Shown here: positions 36,116-46,930 of the stretch, one piece after another
Position numbering within the stretch: position 1 is the first letter of the stretch
How the letters are laid out: every line of letters begins with the position of its first letter
NCBI GenBank assembly: GCA_949752745.1
Contig: OX457026.1
Location: 40,838,394 to 40,902,393, forward strand
Direction of reading: 5' to 3'
Origin: Protula sp. h YS-2021
Taxonomy: Eukaryota; Annelida; Polychaeta; Sabellida; Serpulidae
Length of the DNA: 64,000 nt
Made by a program: the position numbers and the translations under genes
The notes under the pieces: generated by a model
What the model was told of the DNA's origin: nothing
Seen by the model: the letters and a program-made list of their open reading frames with translations, nothing else
The model's database searches: none

Positions 36116-37952
36116 CCGGTTTCAGGTAATTACAGGTGGACGAATATACAACATATATTTTGCTTGACGCGTATTTCTCGTTTCATTCAACATTTCATTT
36201 TGTCTGTGTGAGTGTGATCCGAAGGGCAGTTTCATTATTTTACTGAACCGGAACTTGCAAGACTGAAGCGAAACGGACTGTTGTCAGAATTTTGAACGTG
36301 CGTGTCCTGTGCGGCTAAGCTTTAAATTATTCAAGGATGAAATAAGGACGTTATAGTTTATGACTCGGCTGTTACATTAACATTGACATTGGAAGAAAAG
36401 TAACCACAGAGTTTAAAATAATTTTAAAAGCATCTGTTCATTTCGCTTGCACAGATTAACTGGTTGACATTTTCATACAATATCCCTGTTGCAGCGATCG
36501 AAAGGCATGGCACAGAAGTTACGGTCACCATTGGGGAGAGGGTGGCGCAATCCGAAGAACGTAGTTCGGACAGCGATTGCGTCATTACGGGCGCCGATAC
36601 CACGTCAAAAGAGCTTTGTGAGAGACCAGTGAAAAGGGAAGAGGGGGCACACACACATTCATCGCAGGGCGAAAAAGACACAAAACTCTCAGCGAATGCG
36701 GAATCGGCTGTTGAAGGGGCATCTTCTGAGAAGTTGCTGGGTAAGTGATGATTTTGCGTTTATAAAGGGTAAGAATTGTTGCTGATATGTGTCGGAAGGA
36801 GTATCGTGATATATGTAACACTAGTGCAGATTTGGTCAAGCCAACCAGGTGTTGGCGTTTTAAAGAATTCAAAACATTTTTCGTGCGTTATGGTTGTCGG
36901 CGAAACGAACTGCTTATCAGTGCCCACTGCTGTGATTGTAAGAGTTTTGTACAGTTCAGCTTTGAATTGAAGATGAAATGTGAAGGTTATTCCTGGGCGC
37001 TTCATGGTCTCTTCAAAGGTAGTTGCTATTTTGACTTGATGTGAAGTTGTCAGTGTCTCTGTCGTACGAACTCGCAGTGATTTAGCGTTTGTAATAACAG
37101 TGTTATACTTTTTCAGAAAATGTCCCCGTTGCTGCAATCGGAAGCCGTGACACAGAAGTCGCGGTCTGAGTTGGGGAGGGGGTGGCGCAATCCGAAGAAC
37201 GTAGTTCGGACAGCGATTGCGTCATTACGGGCGCCGATACCACGTCAAAAGAGCTTTGTGAGGGACCAGTGAAAAGGGGGCACACACACATTCATCGCAG
37301 GGCGAAAAAGACACAAAACTCTCTGCGAATGCGGAATCGGCTGTTGAAGGGGCATCTTCTGAGAAGATGCTGGGTAAGTGAGGCTTTTGCATTTATAAAG
37401 CATTTATAAAGGGTAAGAGAATTGTTGCTGAGGTGTGTCGGAAGGAGTATATTGATATATGTAGCAGTAGTGCAGATTTGGTCAAGCAAACCAGGTGTTG
37501 GCATTTTAAAGAATTCAAAACATTTTTCGTGCGTTATGGTTGTTGGCGAAACGGACTGCTTATCAATGCCCACTGCTGTGATTCCGGAAGACCATGAGGG
37601 CAATTACTGCTGCTGTCCTATTTGGATTTTGCATGTTAAATCCTGCTAAGGCATTGCTTAAGCACTGCCTAAGCAGGATTTCACTTGCAAAATCCAAGTA
37701 CGGCAGCAGCAGTAGTGGCCCTCCAGGTCTTCGCTTATATCACATAAATGCATTTACCACTTGTTTGTATAACTCTCATGTCTGTCATTTTGTTTTGTTG
37801 CAGAAGCTGCTGGACTTGTTTGCAGGATGGTAGAGAGGCCTGGAGGGGTAGATGCGGAGGTATTTGCGGGACATGAAATTGCGACATGTGTTTTGAGGGA
37901 TGTGCTAGAGCACTGCCTGTGGGGAATATGTGGCCTATGCACACTGCTCTAG
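34908..37952 (+). CDS. PWWP-domain protein gene, six-exon model (342 aa)
   Basis: Proposed exons are 34908-35089, 35345-35403, 35922-36125, 36495-36740, 36830-37018 and 37804-37952. Each is bordered by AG..GT; the phases (2,1,1,1,1) agree and the joined length is exactly 343 codons with stop. Residues 22-105 form a PWWP domain (AGDVVLHMYRGKWWPARVEG, then VSFCGFDFA and a C-terminal helix region). PWWP domains bind methylated histone tails and DNA, so a chromatin role is likely. Residues 149-230 are acidic and Ser/Thr-rich. Residues 231-293 form a Cys/aromatic-rich exon (HCCDC at 263-267) that I do not recognise. The ATG follows directly on an acceptor-like TTTCACAG, so a 5' non-coding exon probably lies upstream. 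The last exon overlaps a dispersed repeat at its end and is the least certain part. Exons 4 and 5 are duplicated downstream in broken form. Confidence 0.65.
36487..37590 (+). repeat. 640-bp tandem duplication of PWWP-gene exons 4 and 5
   Basis: GGTGGCGCAATCCGAAGAAC starts at 36541 and again at 37181, an offset of 640 bp, and similarity runs from about 36487 to the hairpin at 37586. The second copy is damaged: the acceptor TTGCAG has become TGCAAT, an in-frame TGA lies near 37167, 7 bp are missing in the Glu/Gly segment near 37275, and the exon-5 copy (about 37480-37585) stops where the hairpin begins. The second copy is therefore read as non-coding and is skipped in the gene model. Confidence 0.85.
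37586..37733 (+). repeat. 148-bp near-loopless hairpin
   Basis: Arms 37586-37658 and 37661-37733 are reverse complements over 73 bases with about a dozen mismatches, separated by two bases at a TGCTTAAGCA centre. The arms include CTGCTGCTG..TTGGATTTTGCA. The hairpin replaces the second half of the exon-5 duplicate. It could be a small foldback element or the source of a hairpin RNA. Confidence 0.85.
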
Positions 37953-38215
37953 TTTGCATTTCACTTTTCTCTCATAAAGTGACCGACTGTAAATTTATGA
38001 AAGTAGCGGTGATGGGTAGTACGGGCAAGTTTCATGTGACAGGGTCACAAAAGCTGCCAAGTTTGCCGATGTGTTTAAAAAAGAAATACTTGCGTCGTAG
38101 ATTTCGCGTGGGTGCACTATATTTCGCATAGTTATGGATGTGTGCGTACATTTAGCTTGTCAGTTCGAAAGTTTTAACTGTGCTATTTACAGTTCACTGT
38201 TCTTATGCGAAGTGA

Positions 38216-39891
38216 CCGACTTTAAAGTTATGAGCATTGCGAAATTGGGTAGTACAAGTAAATTGTATGTGACAGAATCTCAAAACTTCCAAATTTTGCT
38301 GGTGTTTCTGTAAGAACATTTTGGTGTTCGCACATTTCGCGTGGTCGTGTACGTACACTTGGCTTGTCAGTTCGAAAGCTTTTTAACTGTGTTATTTGCA
38401 GTTCACTTTCTCCCACCAAGTGACCGACTTTGGTACGTACAAAACCATGCGAAATGTGCGAGCATCAAAATGTTCTTATTCACAGAAACATCGACAAAAG
38501 AAACTATTTTGGGGACATTTCGCTGTGATGACATGTTTGTGGGATTCTGTTTTGGTTTACACAAGTGCGGGGAATTTTCTGTGTATCACTTTTCCCATGC
38601 AGTTCACTGTTCTTATACAAAGTGACCGATTTGAATTTATGAACGTCGCGGGATTGGATAGTACGGGCAATTTTCATGTATCGGGTTTTCAAAAACCTGC
38701 CAGATTTCCCGAGGTATTTAGGAAGTGTTTGGGTTCGTACATTTCGCATGGTTATGTGCGTTCGCGTATCAGTTTGAAAGTTTCAATGTGTTATTTGCAT
38801 TTAATTTTTATCGTATAAAGTGACCGACTGTAAATTTATGAAAGTGGCGGCGATGGGTAGTACGGGCAAGTTTCATGTGACAGGGTCACAAAAGCTGCCA
38901 AGTTTGCCGATGTGTTAAAAAAAATTCTTGCTTCGTAGATTTTGCGTGGTTGCACTATATTTCGCATGGTTGTGGATGTATGCGTACATTTCGCTTGTCA
39001 GTTCGAAAGTATTAACTGTGTTATTTGCAGTTCACTGCTCCTATACGAAGTGGCCGACTTTAAAGTTATGAGCATTGCGAAATTGGGTAGTACAAGTAAA
39101 TTGTATGTGACAGAATCTCAAAACTTCCAAATTTTGCTGGTGTTTCTGTAAGAACATTTTGGTGTTCGCACATTTCGCGTGGTCGTGTACGTACACTTGG
39201 CTTGTCAGTTCGAAAGCTTTTTAACTGTGTTATTTGCAGTTCACTTTCTCCCACCAAGTGACCGACTTTGGTACGTACAAAACCATGCGAAATGTGCGAG
39301 CATCAAAATGTTCTTATTCACAGAAACATCGACAAAAGAAACTATTTTGGGGACATTTCGCTGTGATGACATGTTTGTGGGATTCTGTTTTGGTTTACAC
39401 AAGTGCGGGGAATTTTCTGTGTATCACTTTTCCCATGCAGTTCACTGTTCTTATACAAAGTGACCGATTTGAATTTATGAACGTCGCGGGATTGGATAGT
39501 ACGGGCAATTTTCATGTATCGGGTTTTCAAAAACCTGCCAGATTTCCCGAGGTATTTAGGAAGTGTTTGGGTTCGTACATTTCGCATGGTTATGTGCGTT
39601 CGCGTATCAGTTTGAAAGTTTCAATGTGTTATTTGCATTTAATTTTTATCGTATAAAGTGACCGACTGTAAATTTATGAAAGTGGCGGCGATGGGTAGTA
39701 CGGGCAAGTTTCATGTGACAGGGTCACAAAAGCTGCCAAGTTTGCCGATGTGTTAAAAAAAATTCTTGCTTCGTAGATTTTGCGTGGTTGCACTATATTT
39801 CGCATGGTTGTGGATGTATGCGTACATTTCGCTTGTCAGTTCGAAAGTATTAACTGTGTTATTTGCAGTTCACTGCTCCTATACGAAGTGG
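38216..39891 (+). repeat. Two apparently identical 838-bp higher-order units
   Basis: Sequence 38216-39053 reads the same as 39054-39891 at every place compared, including all small indels and the poly-A length near 38917 and 39755. This is either a very recent unequal-crossover product or an assembly duplication. Confidence 0.85.
38297..38495 (+). repeat. Inverted repeat in the array (short form)
   Basis: TGTTTCTGTAAGAACATTTT..GTACGTAC (about 38297-38356) is the reverse complement of GTACGTAC..AGAAACATCGAC (38433-38495), with about 75 bases between. The same structure recurs 838 bp downstream at about 39135-39333. Confidence 0.75.
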
Positions 39892-39943
39892 CCGACTTTA
39901 AATTTATGAGCGTTACGAAATTGGCTAGTACGAGTAAATGACA

Positions 39944-40204
39944 TGTGACAGGGTCTCAGAAGTTGCAAATTTTGCTGATGTTTCTGTGAGTAAGAACATT
40001 TTGGTGTTCGCACATTTCGCATGGTTGTGTACGTACATTTCGCTTGTCAAGTCGAAAGTTTTAACTGCGTTATTTTCAGTTCACTTTTCTCACACCAAGT
40101 GACCGGCTTTAGTACGTACAAAACCATGCGAAATGTGCGAACACCAAAATATTCTAATTCACAGAAACATCGACAAAATTTTCGAAGTTTGAGACCCTGT
40201 CACA
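39944..40204 (+). repeat. Long inverted repeat in the array (93-nt arms)
   Basis: Arm 39944-40036 (TGTGACAGGGTCTC..GTACGTAC) and arm 40112-40204 are reverse complements with roughly 88 percent identity by eye and a 75-nt loop that contains the TTCACT..GTGACCG unit core. Confidence 0.85.
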
Positions 40205-40952
40205 TACATGGTTATGCACGTACATTTCGCATGTGATATTTTTGGACACAGGGATAACGTTCAGTTGCGGGCCTACATTTCAAATTTTTACAAGAAAAAT
40301 AGAAAGGCGGATGAAGCTTGAGATCCGTTTGAAAAAAGAAACTATTTTGGGGACATTTCGCTGTGATGTCATGTTTGTGGGATTCTGTTTTGGTTTACAC
40401 AAGTGCGGGGAATTTTCTGTGTATCACTTTTCCCGTGCAGTTCACTGTTCTTATACGAAGTGACCGACTTTAAATTTATGAGCGTCGCGGGGCTGGGTAG
40501 TACGGGCAATTTTCATGTAACGGGGTCTCAAAACCTGCCAGATTTGCCGAGGTATTTAAAAAGAATTGTTTGGGTTCGTACATTTCGCATGGTTATGTGC
40601 GTTCGCGTATCAGTTTGAAAGTTTCAATGTGTTAGTTGCATTTAATTTTTCTCGTATAAAGTGACCGACTGTAAATTTATGAAAGTGGCGGTGATGGGTA
40701 GTACGGGCAAGTTTCATGTGACAGGGTCACAAAAGCTGCCAAGTTTGCCGATGTGTTAAAAAAAAAAGAAATTCTCGCTTCGCAGATTTCGCGTGGTTGC
40801 ACTATATTTCGCAAGGTTGTGGATGTGTGCGTACATTTCGCTTGTCAGTTCGAAAGTATTAACTGTGTTATTTGCAGTTCACTGCTCCTAAACGAAGTGG
40901 CCGACTTTAAATTTATGAGCGTTGCGAGATTGGGTAGTACGAGTAAATGACA

Positions 40953-41213
40953 TGTGACAGGGCCTCAAAAGTTGCAAATTTTGCTGATGTTTCTGTGAGT
41001 AAGAACATTTTGGTGTTCGCACATTTCGCATGGTTGTGTGAGTACATTTCGCTTGTCAATTCGAAAGCTTTAACTGCGTTATTTTCAGTTAACTTTTCTC
41101 ACACCAAGTGACCGACTTAAGTACGTACAAAACCATGCGAAATGTGCGAACACCAAAATGTTCTAATTCACAGAAACATCGACAAAATTTTCGAAGTTTG
41201 GGACCCTATCACA
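40953..41213 (+). repeat. Second long inverted repeat in the array
   Basis: Arms 40953-41045 and 41121-41213 repeat the structure at 39944-40204 one higher-order unit downstream, with independent substitutions. Confidence 0.85.
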
Positions 41214-42230
41214 TACATGGTTGTGGACGTACGTTTCGCATGTGATGTTTTGGGGCACAGGGACAAAGTTCAGTTGCGAGCATACCTTTCAAATTTTTAC
41301 AAGAAAAATAAATAGGCGGATGAAGCTTCAGATCCATTTAAGAAAAAGAAACTATTTCGGGGACATTTCGCTGTGATGACATGTTTGTGGGATTCTGTTT
41401 TGGTTTACACAAGTGTGGGGAGTGTTCTTTGTATCACTTTCACGTGCAGTTCACAGTTCTTATACGAAGTGACCGACTTTAAATTTATGAACGTCGCGGG
41501 GCTGGGTAGTACGGGCAATTTTCATACAACGGGGTCTCAAAACCTGCCAAATTTGCCGAGGTATTTAAAAAGAAGTGCTTGGGTTCGTACATTTCGCATG
41601 GTTATGTGCGTTCGCGTATCAATTTGAAAGTTTCAATGTGTTATTTGCATTTGATTTTTCTCGTATAAAGTGACTGACTGTAAATTTATGAAAGTGGCGG
41701 TGATGGGTAGTACGGGCAAGTTTCATGTGACAAGGTCACAAAAGCTGCCAAGTTTGCCGATGTGTTTAAAAAAGAAATACTTGCGTCGTAGATTTCGCGT
41801 GGTTGCACTATATTTTGCATGGTTGTGTATGAGCGTACATTTCGCTTGTCAGTTCGAAAGTTCACTGTTCGGAGTGACCAATTTCAAAGTTTATGAACGT
41901 TGCGAGATTGGGTAGTACGAGCATATGGTATGTTACAGAGCCTCAAAACTTGGAAATTTTGCCGATGTTGCCGTGATTAAGTAAATTTTGGTGTTCGCAC
42001 ATTTTGCATGGTTGTGTACGTACATTTCGCATGTCAGTTTGAAAGTTTTAATTGTGTTATTTTCAGTTCACTTTTCTCATACGAAGTCACCGACTTTAAA
42101 TTTATGAACGTCACGAGATGGGGTAGTACACCCAAGTTGTGTTGCAGGGTCCCTAAACTTGCAAATTTTGTGCATGGTTGTGTACGTACATTTCGCATGT
42201 TAGTTTGAAAGTTTCAGCTGTGTATTTTGT

Positions 42231-42660
42231 TTTCTTTAGAAAGCTTTTATGTGGTTTATATTCCATTGCCTCACGTTTTTTCGGTCTATCATTTGAAATT
42301 TTAACTAGTACACATAACACTGAGCTTGAAAATAAGATAGAGTTGGTTATTTACAAATCACGGTTATATCAGTAGGGGATTTTGTTGTATTATTTTTTTC
42401 TGTATTTTGGTTTTATTTTAAAAGAGTTTTGTTTTTAAACATTCATCTGTATTAATCTGTATTTTGTTTTTAAACAATTCATCTGTATAATATAAATCTA
42501 TGTTTTTAAACATTCATCTGTTTTAATATCTTTTGTACTGCTCTTCAATATTTTGTAACTCTTCAATTAATGTTAAATAGTTTATGTATAGAAATGAAAG
42601 AAAATAAATATTACATTGTGATTATGGTGTAAATAAAAGAAAACAAACTCTACGCTTGTT
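42231..42660 (+). other. AT-rich non-coding segment with a possible poly(A) signal
   Basis: After the array the sequence is strongly AT-rich, with three copies of TTTTTAAACA(AT)TCATCTGT at about 42435-42520 and AATAAA at 42603-42608. It could be the 3' end of a plus-strand transcript, but no upstream exon can be tied to it. Confidence 0.3.
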
Positions 42661-43610
42661 TGGCTTTTATTTAGTGTTTCCCTAATACTCTTTTACAGAA
42701 AGCACGTGGCCTTTGTTTATAAACAAAATCGGTTTGTTTACATTTTTTACACAGTCTCGATTCACATCAAACTTATAGTTGCAGATATCAAAAAATAGTG
42801 TAAAATATGCAAATTATGTAAACAAAATATTCCGTTTCGCAGGGTTCATGCTTTGTTAAATTTCTCTTAATCTGTTGTCTTTTATATATTTTCGCTTTCG
42901 GAATTGAATGTAAAAAAAATCTACCGAGATTTTCATATACAACTTATGTCTGAAAAGTCCCTAATAACGAAGTTAGATTTTTGGCGTACATTTCGCGAGT
43001 TGGAGAAGAAATCGCGATTCGTCGTTTGTTTCCCGACATACCTGTATATGTGTGTGTGTGTGTGTGTGTGACATGCAATGTGACTGTTTTAAGCCAATGG
43101 CTTGCCTGGTCACAATCGAATTTCTATATATCAGAGTGCAACTTTTAACTGAATCCAAAGCTCTCAGTCCATCAAAAAAATGTCACACTTTTGAAGAAAA
43201 ATTTGGCCACCACAGCGCCAAACAATTACAGAATTACAGTGTTAATAGATTCAAAGAGAATACAAAAATTACACAGAAAATTTATGGCCAAAATTCGAAA
43301 TTTTCCAAATTGGGAAAAATAAACAAATTGGCTCTGATACTTTTTTGAGCCCTGATAGAAACTACCTTCATGCAAAATTTCAAAGAAAGTTCACCAAACT
43401 TTGTAGAAGGAGTAGGCTTTTTTCGCATAGGACGCGATCGGTTTGCCAAACTGGCGAATTGCCAAAATAAAACTAGAGCAGCCATTGCACACAAAACGTA
43501 AGAGTACAGGTTTATATTACACAATTTTTCTTGTTCTGATATAAAAAATATTTTCTGCTAACATAATCATAATCCATTGTCATAAATGCAAAAATAAACA
43601 AAACTAGATG
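42661..43610. other. Non-coding stretch with short (TG)n
   Basis: No gene is recognised. A (TG)n of about ten units lies at 43050-43070. Confidence 0.35.
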
Positions 43611-43865
43611 GTGGTCACTAAAACAAATTTTACTGTAAGTCTTTTGTATCCGACACTGAAAGGTGCTCGCCAAAACGGGTTCTACTCTACGTCCTTTTAG
43701 CCACGTATGGAAGTTGGTCACTACAGCAGTTTTACAGTTCATTACATTTTTATCCGGATCTGGCAGTTGGTCAACACAGACAGGTTTTACCGCAGGTCTT
43801 TTTATTCGAATTTGAAAGGGGTCACGACAAACAGGTTTTACTTTTTATCCAGGTCCTGAAGACGC
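43611..43865 (+). repeat. 52-bp tandem repeat, about five diverged units
   Basis: Units of the form GGTCAC..CA.AAACAGGTTTTACT..AGGTCTTTT..ATCC follow each other at about 51-53 bp. The same AAACAGGTTTTACT phrase occurs at about 57002, next to the left repeat of the second DIRS-like element. Confidence 0.6.
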
Positions 43866-46808
43866 CTGTTTTTTGTTGTTCTTTTTTTTTTTGGTTAACA
43901 TCATTCATTCCTCCACAGCCCTTAGCTATCTAATGTAGGTACGGCTACAAATGCAGCCCTAACATTTGTTACGGTAACGGTCTATACCCTAAGTGTAGTT
44001 ACAACCATAATGACCTCATCTTCGTACATTCCCATCGGTCAAATAACACTAGAAAGGCATTCTTCATAACTGCGCAGCAGATCGCTCGGTGGGATAGGGT
44101 GGGGAAGTTCTGGTACAAAATGGTGAGCTGCTTGTCAAAACACAATATATCAGACCACGTACTTTACTTTTAAAGCGGAAAATACATCCAGCTACTGCAA
44201 ACAATGCTAACAGTTACTCTTTAATCATAATCCATACGGAACGGCTTGGCAACCAAAAATAAAACTAGTTTACAGCGAAAAAAAATAATAGCTGAACCTG
44301 ATGGTGCCCTAAATACTACAATAAAGTTTCAAGGCCTTGTAGAAAAGGACTTCATAATGCACCACAACTGATACTGACCCCTGACTGAGTAGCTTCTTAC
44401 GTAATACCTGTTACGTGGGGGTATGATATTGACGTCAAACATCTTTCTTAATTTTTATACGACAATAATGTTTAAGAAAACCCGTGCGAGGAATAACTAC
44501 ACAAAGTCTGAAGTCGATAAGACTTCCTCTATCGGGGTATTTTGCTTAACAGATAATTTTTTACTTATTGACGCCTTTTTTAATTTCATCACGCGCGTCA
44601 AAAGTTGAAAGAGCCGTCCGACTGACCCAAGGAATACCCATATATAATTGGAAGTCAATACGACTTTTCGTTAGTGAAATGTTTTGCATACAAAATCTTG
44701 TTCAAATGAACTGCATAATTTACGTGACGTCATGTGCCGATTTTGTTCGTTTCACTCGTGAGAAAATTTGACAGAATCTTTCGGGCCTACCGTTTGTATT
44801 TGTTAATTTTTGCTATCTAAAAATACAAGTACTAATATTAAAATATAAATTAATGAGATTTACATTAATTTATCGAGATCTTTAATTTTAATTTGATATC
44901 AACACTTTCGAACCACAGTTTTACTAGGTAGAAGACGCCAATACATACATGGAGGAACTTTTTTTGAACACAGGATATCAAAGAAAGTCAAAAGAAATAT
45001 TAAATGTGTTAGCTTGTTTTGGTTTCTTTACACCTGTCCTTAAGTCTACGATCTGTTACAGTTATTTTTCAGAATATCCAATAAAAGCAAGTTTGCCCTG
45101 TGATTCTTTCAGGCTGTGTATGGACACATAAAACAACTCTTTTTATTTTACTCTTTCTTTATTTATTATCCGTTCTAAAAACACACTTGAGCGGACAGTG
45201 AGCACAAAACATCACTGTACAGGAATATATCGTACACTTGCAATCGAAACCTATTTACTTTCTTGTGTTTTTTGTAAACAGAAACATACGTCAGTCTCCC
45301 CGACCAAATCCATGGTTCTACAATACCCGTTTCCCATTTTTTATTTACATAAATAAAAGAATAATTTTCCTTTTCTACAAATAGATCATAATTCATTAGG
45401 ACAAATTCAAAGAAAACATAACATTGTTCACACGAATGATCGTAAGAATATTGCGGAAACTTGCAATATGTAATTCGACGACACTTTTTATCATGGCATA
45501 CATCCCTCCTCAGCTCCCAAAATAAAAAACAAAAAAAACTTGTCCCTCACGGTAGGTCCTAAACCTAACATTTAACCCAGCCCATACTTTAAGCTGTCCA
45601 ACTCCTTAACTACAACATCACACTATCTCAAAAGTTATTTACGTGAAAAAAATCGGTGCACAGTACTGTGCTATTTTGGGAATGTTATTCCGTTTACCGT
45701 TTTCTTTGCCGTTTAGGCACATACCTCTCTCAGTCAGCTGATCATATTTCTTGGCATAAACTGGCCACTCACAGCGACATACATAATGCAATACAATGGG
45801 AATCAAACCCTGACCACAGAAAACGCAATAACTTGCTCGCCCTGTTGCTGCTTTGAACTAAAATGTCTCAAGAATGGAGGCATGATCGACAATCTTCAAA
45901 AGAGAACTATATCAAGTAATACTTGACGTGATGACGTCATACGTGGTCCATTTATTTCACGTACCCATTTTAAATAGCGCAAAAACCACTGCCTTATTCA
46001 TGGAATAACTAAACCACGTTTGAAGTCTATGCCACTTCTGGAGAAGACAACTTATGAACTTTATGCAGTTTGCAACAAAATTCAGTGGAATCTTTCGAAA
46101 CTACCGAAAAAACAGTCCAAACAGCTCTGAAGTTCAGCAACTGAAAAACTTGGTACATGATATTTGGACGTAATGACGCCATATGCTTTTCTTAATAACG
46201 GATCAACGTAATGCATCGAAAGTTGATGGAGCCATCCGATTGATCCGAATAACATCAATAAGTTTTAAGTCGATACGACATCAGGTTCATTGGGGAAATG
46301 TGTACAGCGCTTTGGACTATCTCTGATGACATCGGGCGTTATTGAACCGGTTAAATTTCGTATTTGCGAGACAGCATTTAGGTCATTTAGGTCGTATACT
46401 GTTCAATCCATAGTGCTGTATAGTAGTGTTGTCAACATTTGCTTTAAAATCATACCCTTTGTTTGGGGTGTAAGGACTGTCCAGTAATTGTGCTCTAACT
46501 GAAGCATTTCACTTTTTTTGATGACTTACAAAATGTCCAAAGTTATTTTCAAACACTTCAGTTTTTATGTTTATTTCATCACCTTTTTTATGTTTCCACG
46601 TTACACTTCTTAGTTTTTTCACCAATTGATATGTCACTTTCTGATTTGCACTTTAAAAACTTTCTACTATCTATGTTGTTCAAGCGAATTCCAAATAATC
46701 ATGCCAGATATGCCAGCGGTTCAAAGCACGTAGCATAAACAGAAATTTACGTCAGAGAGCATCTGATGTCGCAGATGACTCAACGAGAAAGTATCTTTTG
46801 TTATTATG
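43866..46808. other. Non-coding stretch with diverged dispersed repeats
   Basis: No gene is recognised in about 2.9 kb. The segment 44604-44700 (AGAGCCGTCCGACTGACCC, AGTCAATACGACTTTTC, GAAATG) has a diverged partner at 46219-46305. TGACGTCA also occurs near 44735 and 45930. Confidence 0.4.
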
Positions 46809-46860
46809 TGACGTCATGGTCTCGCGGCGGCCATTTTCCTACCGTACAAGTGCTCACGAG
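46809..46860 (+). promoter_or_regulatory. TATA-less promoter-like segment of the THAP gene
   Basis: TGACGTCA at 46809-46816 (CRE consensus) is followed by GGCGGCCATTTTC at about 46826-46838, the reverse of a YY1-type AAAATGGCCGCC site. They lie 70-120 bp upstream of the ATG at 46931. Such pairs are common at housekeeping-type TATA-less promoters; use here is inferred from position. Confidence 0.4.
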
Positions 46861-46930
46861 ACTGTAACCAAAACAAACAACTGTCAAATTACTCAATATT
46901 TGGGATTGAAGGTATTAATAGTAAAATAAC

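Larger units (their letters stand above)
37957..42230 (+). repeat. Higher-order satellite-like array, 19 units
   Basis: The word GTGACCGACT (with variants) marks unit phases at 37981, 38214, 38422, 38624, 38822, 39052, 39260, 39462, 39660, 39890, 40101, 40462, 40663, 40899, 41110, 41471, 41672, 41876 and 42088. Four unit types form a higher-order repeat of 841, 838, 1003 and 1009 bp. Each unit has a TTATTTGCAGTTCACT-like lead, AAATTTATGA, GGTAGTACGGGCAA and ATTTCGCATGGTT..GTACGTAC. Reading frames across units are repeated and broken; no gene is called. Confidence 0.9.

Noticed and set aside
37117..37410. Downstream copy of exon 4 as a coding exon
   Set aside because: It has lost its acceptor, has an in-frame TGA and a 7-bp deletion.
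38228..42208. Repeated open frames of 60-140 residues in the array
   Set aside because: They recur with the array period, are broken in most units and include minus-strand mirrors.
45700..45860. B-box-like GGTTTGATTCCC on the minus strand, possible SINE
   Set aside because: No convincing A box at the right distance, no tRNA fold and no second copy in the window.
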